A stretch of DNA of 64,000 nt, from contig DFXM01000020.1 in the NCBI GenBank assembly GCA_002381695.1, positions 392,723 through 456,722 of the forward strand. Reading direction: 5' to 3'. The translations under genes were made by a program, and so were the position numbers. The notes under the pieces were generated by a model. The model did no database searches, was not told where the DNA came from, and saw only the letters and a program-made list of their open reading frames with translations. Positions 63,984 through 64,000 of the stretch are shown piece by piece. Every line of letters begins with the position of its first letter. The stretch's first letter is position 1. Source of the stretch: Clostridium sp. UBA4108. Its GTDB lineage: Bacteria > Bacillota > Clostridia > Clostridiales > Clostridiaceae.

Positions 63984-64000
63984 AGAGCCTAAGTAAATCT

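Noticed and set aside
1..64000. CRISPR array, tRNA or rRNA genes, prophage
   Set aside because: No regularly spaced direct repeats, no tRNA cloverleaf with GTTCGA-type arm and no phage structural genes were seen on reading both strands.

Overview
The window is AT-rich, densely packed Firmicute DNA. Strong AGGAGG-type ribosome sites, T-box, TPP and cobalamin leaders, strictly anaerobic enzymes (AsrABC sulfite reductase, a thioredoxin reductase without nucleotide motifs) and ECF-type vitamin transport point to a Clostridium sensu stricto-like organism. I saw no rRNA, tRNA, CRISPR array or complete insertion sequence.

Layout. 1-3.0 kb: 3' part of a Kdp potassium-sensing operon (kdpD cut by the window edge, then kdpE). 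3.1-7.2 kb: a lone ATP-cone protein, a Crp/Fnr regulator and asrABC. 7.5-9.5 kb: an ECF sigma factor with a membrane partner. 9.5-11.2 kb: two cobalamin riboswitches in a row, the second degenerate, each ahead of a small orphan gene. 11.5-16.1 kb: a BMP-type nucleoside ABC transporter of visibly higher GC. 16.3-30.4 kb: single genes, including a DUF4153 membrane protein, GH29 fucosidase, thioredoxin with its reductase, a chemotaxis receptor, a DUF368 lipid-carrier translocase, a second ECF sigma system, a PAP2 protein, an ECF transporter S component and a MocR regulator. 30.8-36.8 kb: an oligopeptide ABC transporter operon with a long leader. 36.8-39.0 kb: glnS behind a T-box. 39.4-44.0 kb: a PilZ protein, then a TPP riboswitch and the thiamine salvage operon thiD-thiM-tenA-thiT-thiE.

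44.1-56.9 kb is accessory in character. It holds a yccF gene, a three-gene cluster built on a 4-fold beta-flower protein flanked by two paralogous small proteins, a decayed gene, a GNAT-Tag fusion, several GNATs and methyltransferases, a DUF692/MNIO-type enzyme, a Nif3-like protein, an orphan ATPase and a glycosyltransferase. 57.1-62.4 kb is an ABC exporter/FtsX-permease pair followed by its own response regulator and sensor kinase, the arrangement used for cell-envelope stress or antimicrobial-peptide resistance. 62.5-63.8 kb encodes a class I isoprenoid-type enzyme with two Asp-rich motifs. The last 200 bases are a compositionally different block with a short minus-strand ORF, next to a half copy of a repeat that recurs in the window.

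The items most worth a second look are the dispersed GGCTCTGTTTTAATATAG palindromic repeats, the tandem cobalamin riboswitches on unknown genes, the pyridine-nucleotide-independent-looking thioredoxin reductase, the beta-flower triad, the MNIO-methyltransferase pair, the GC-rich palindrome in the thiamine leader and the foreign-looking block at the right edge. All functional calls are from reading motifs by eye; no database search was run.
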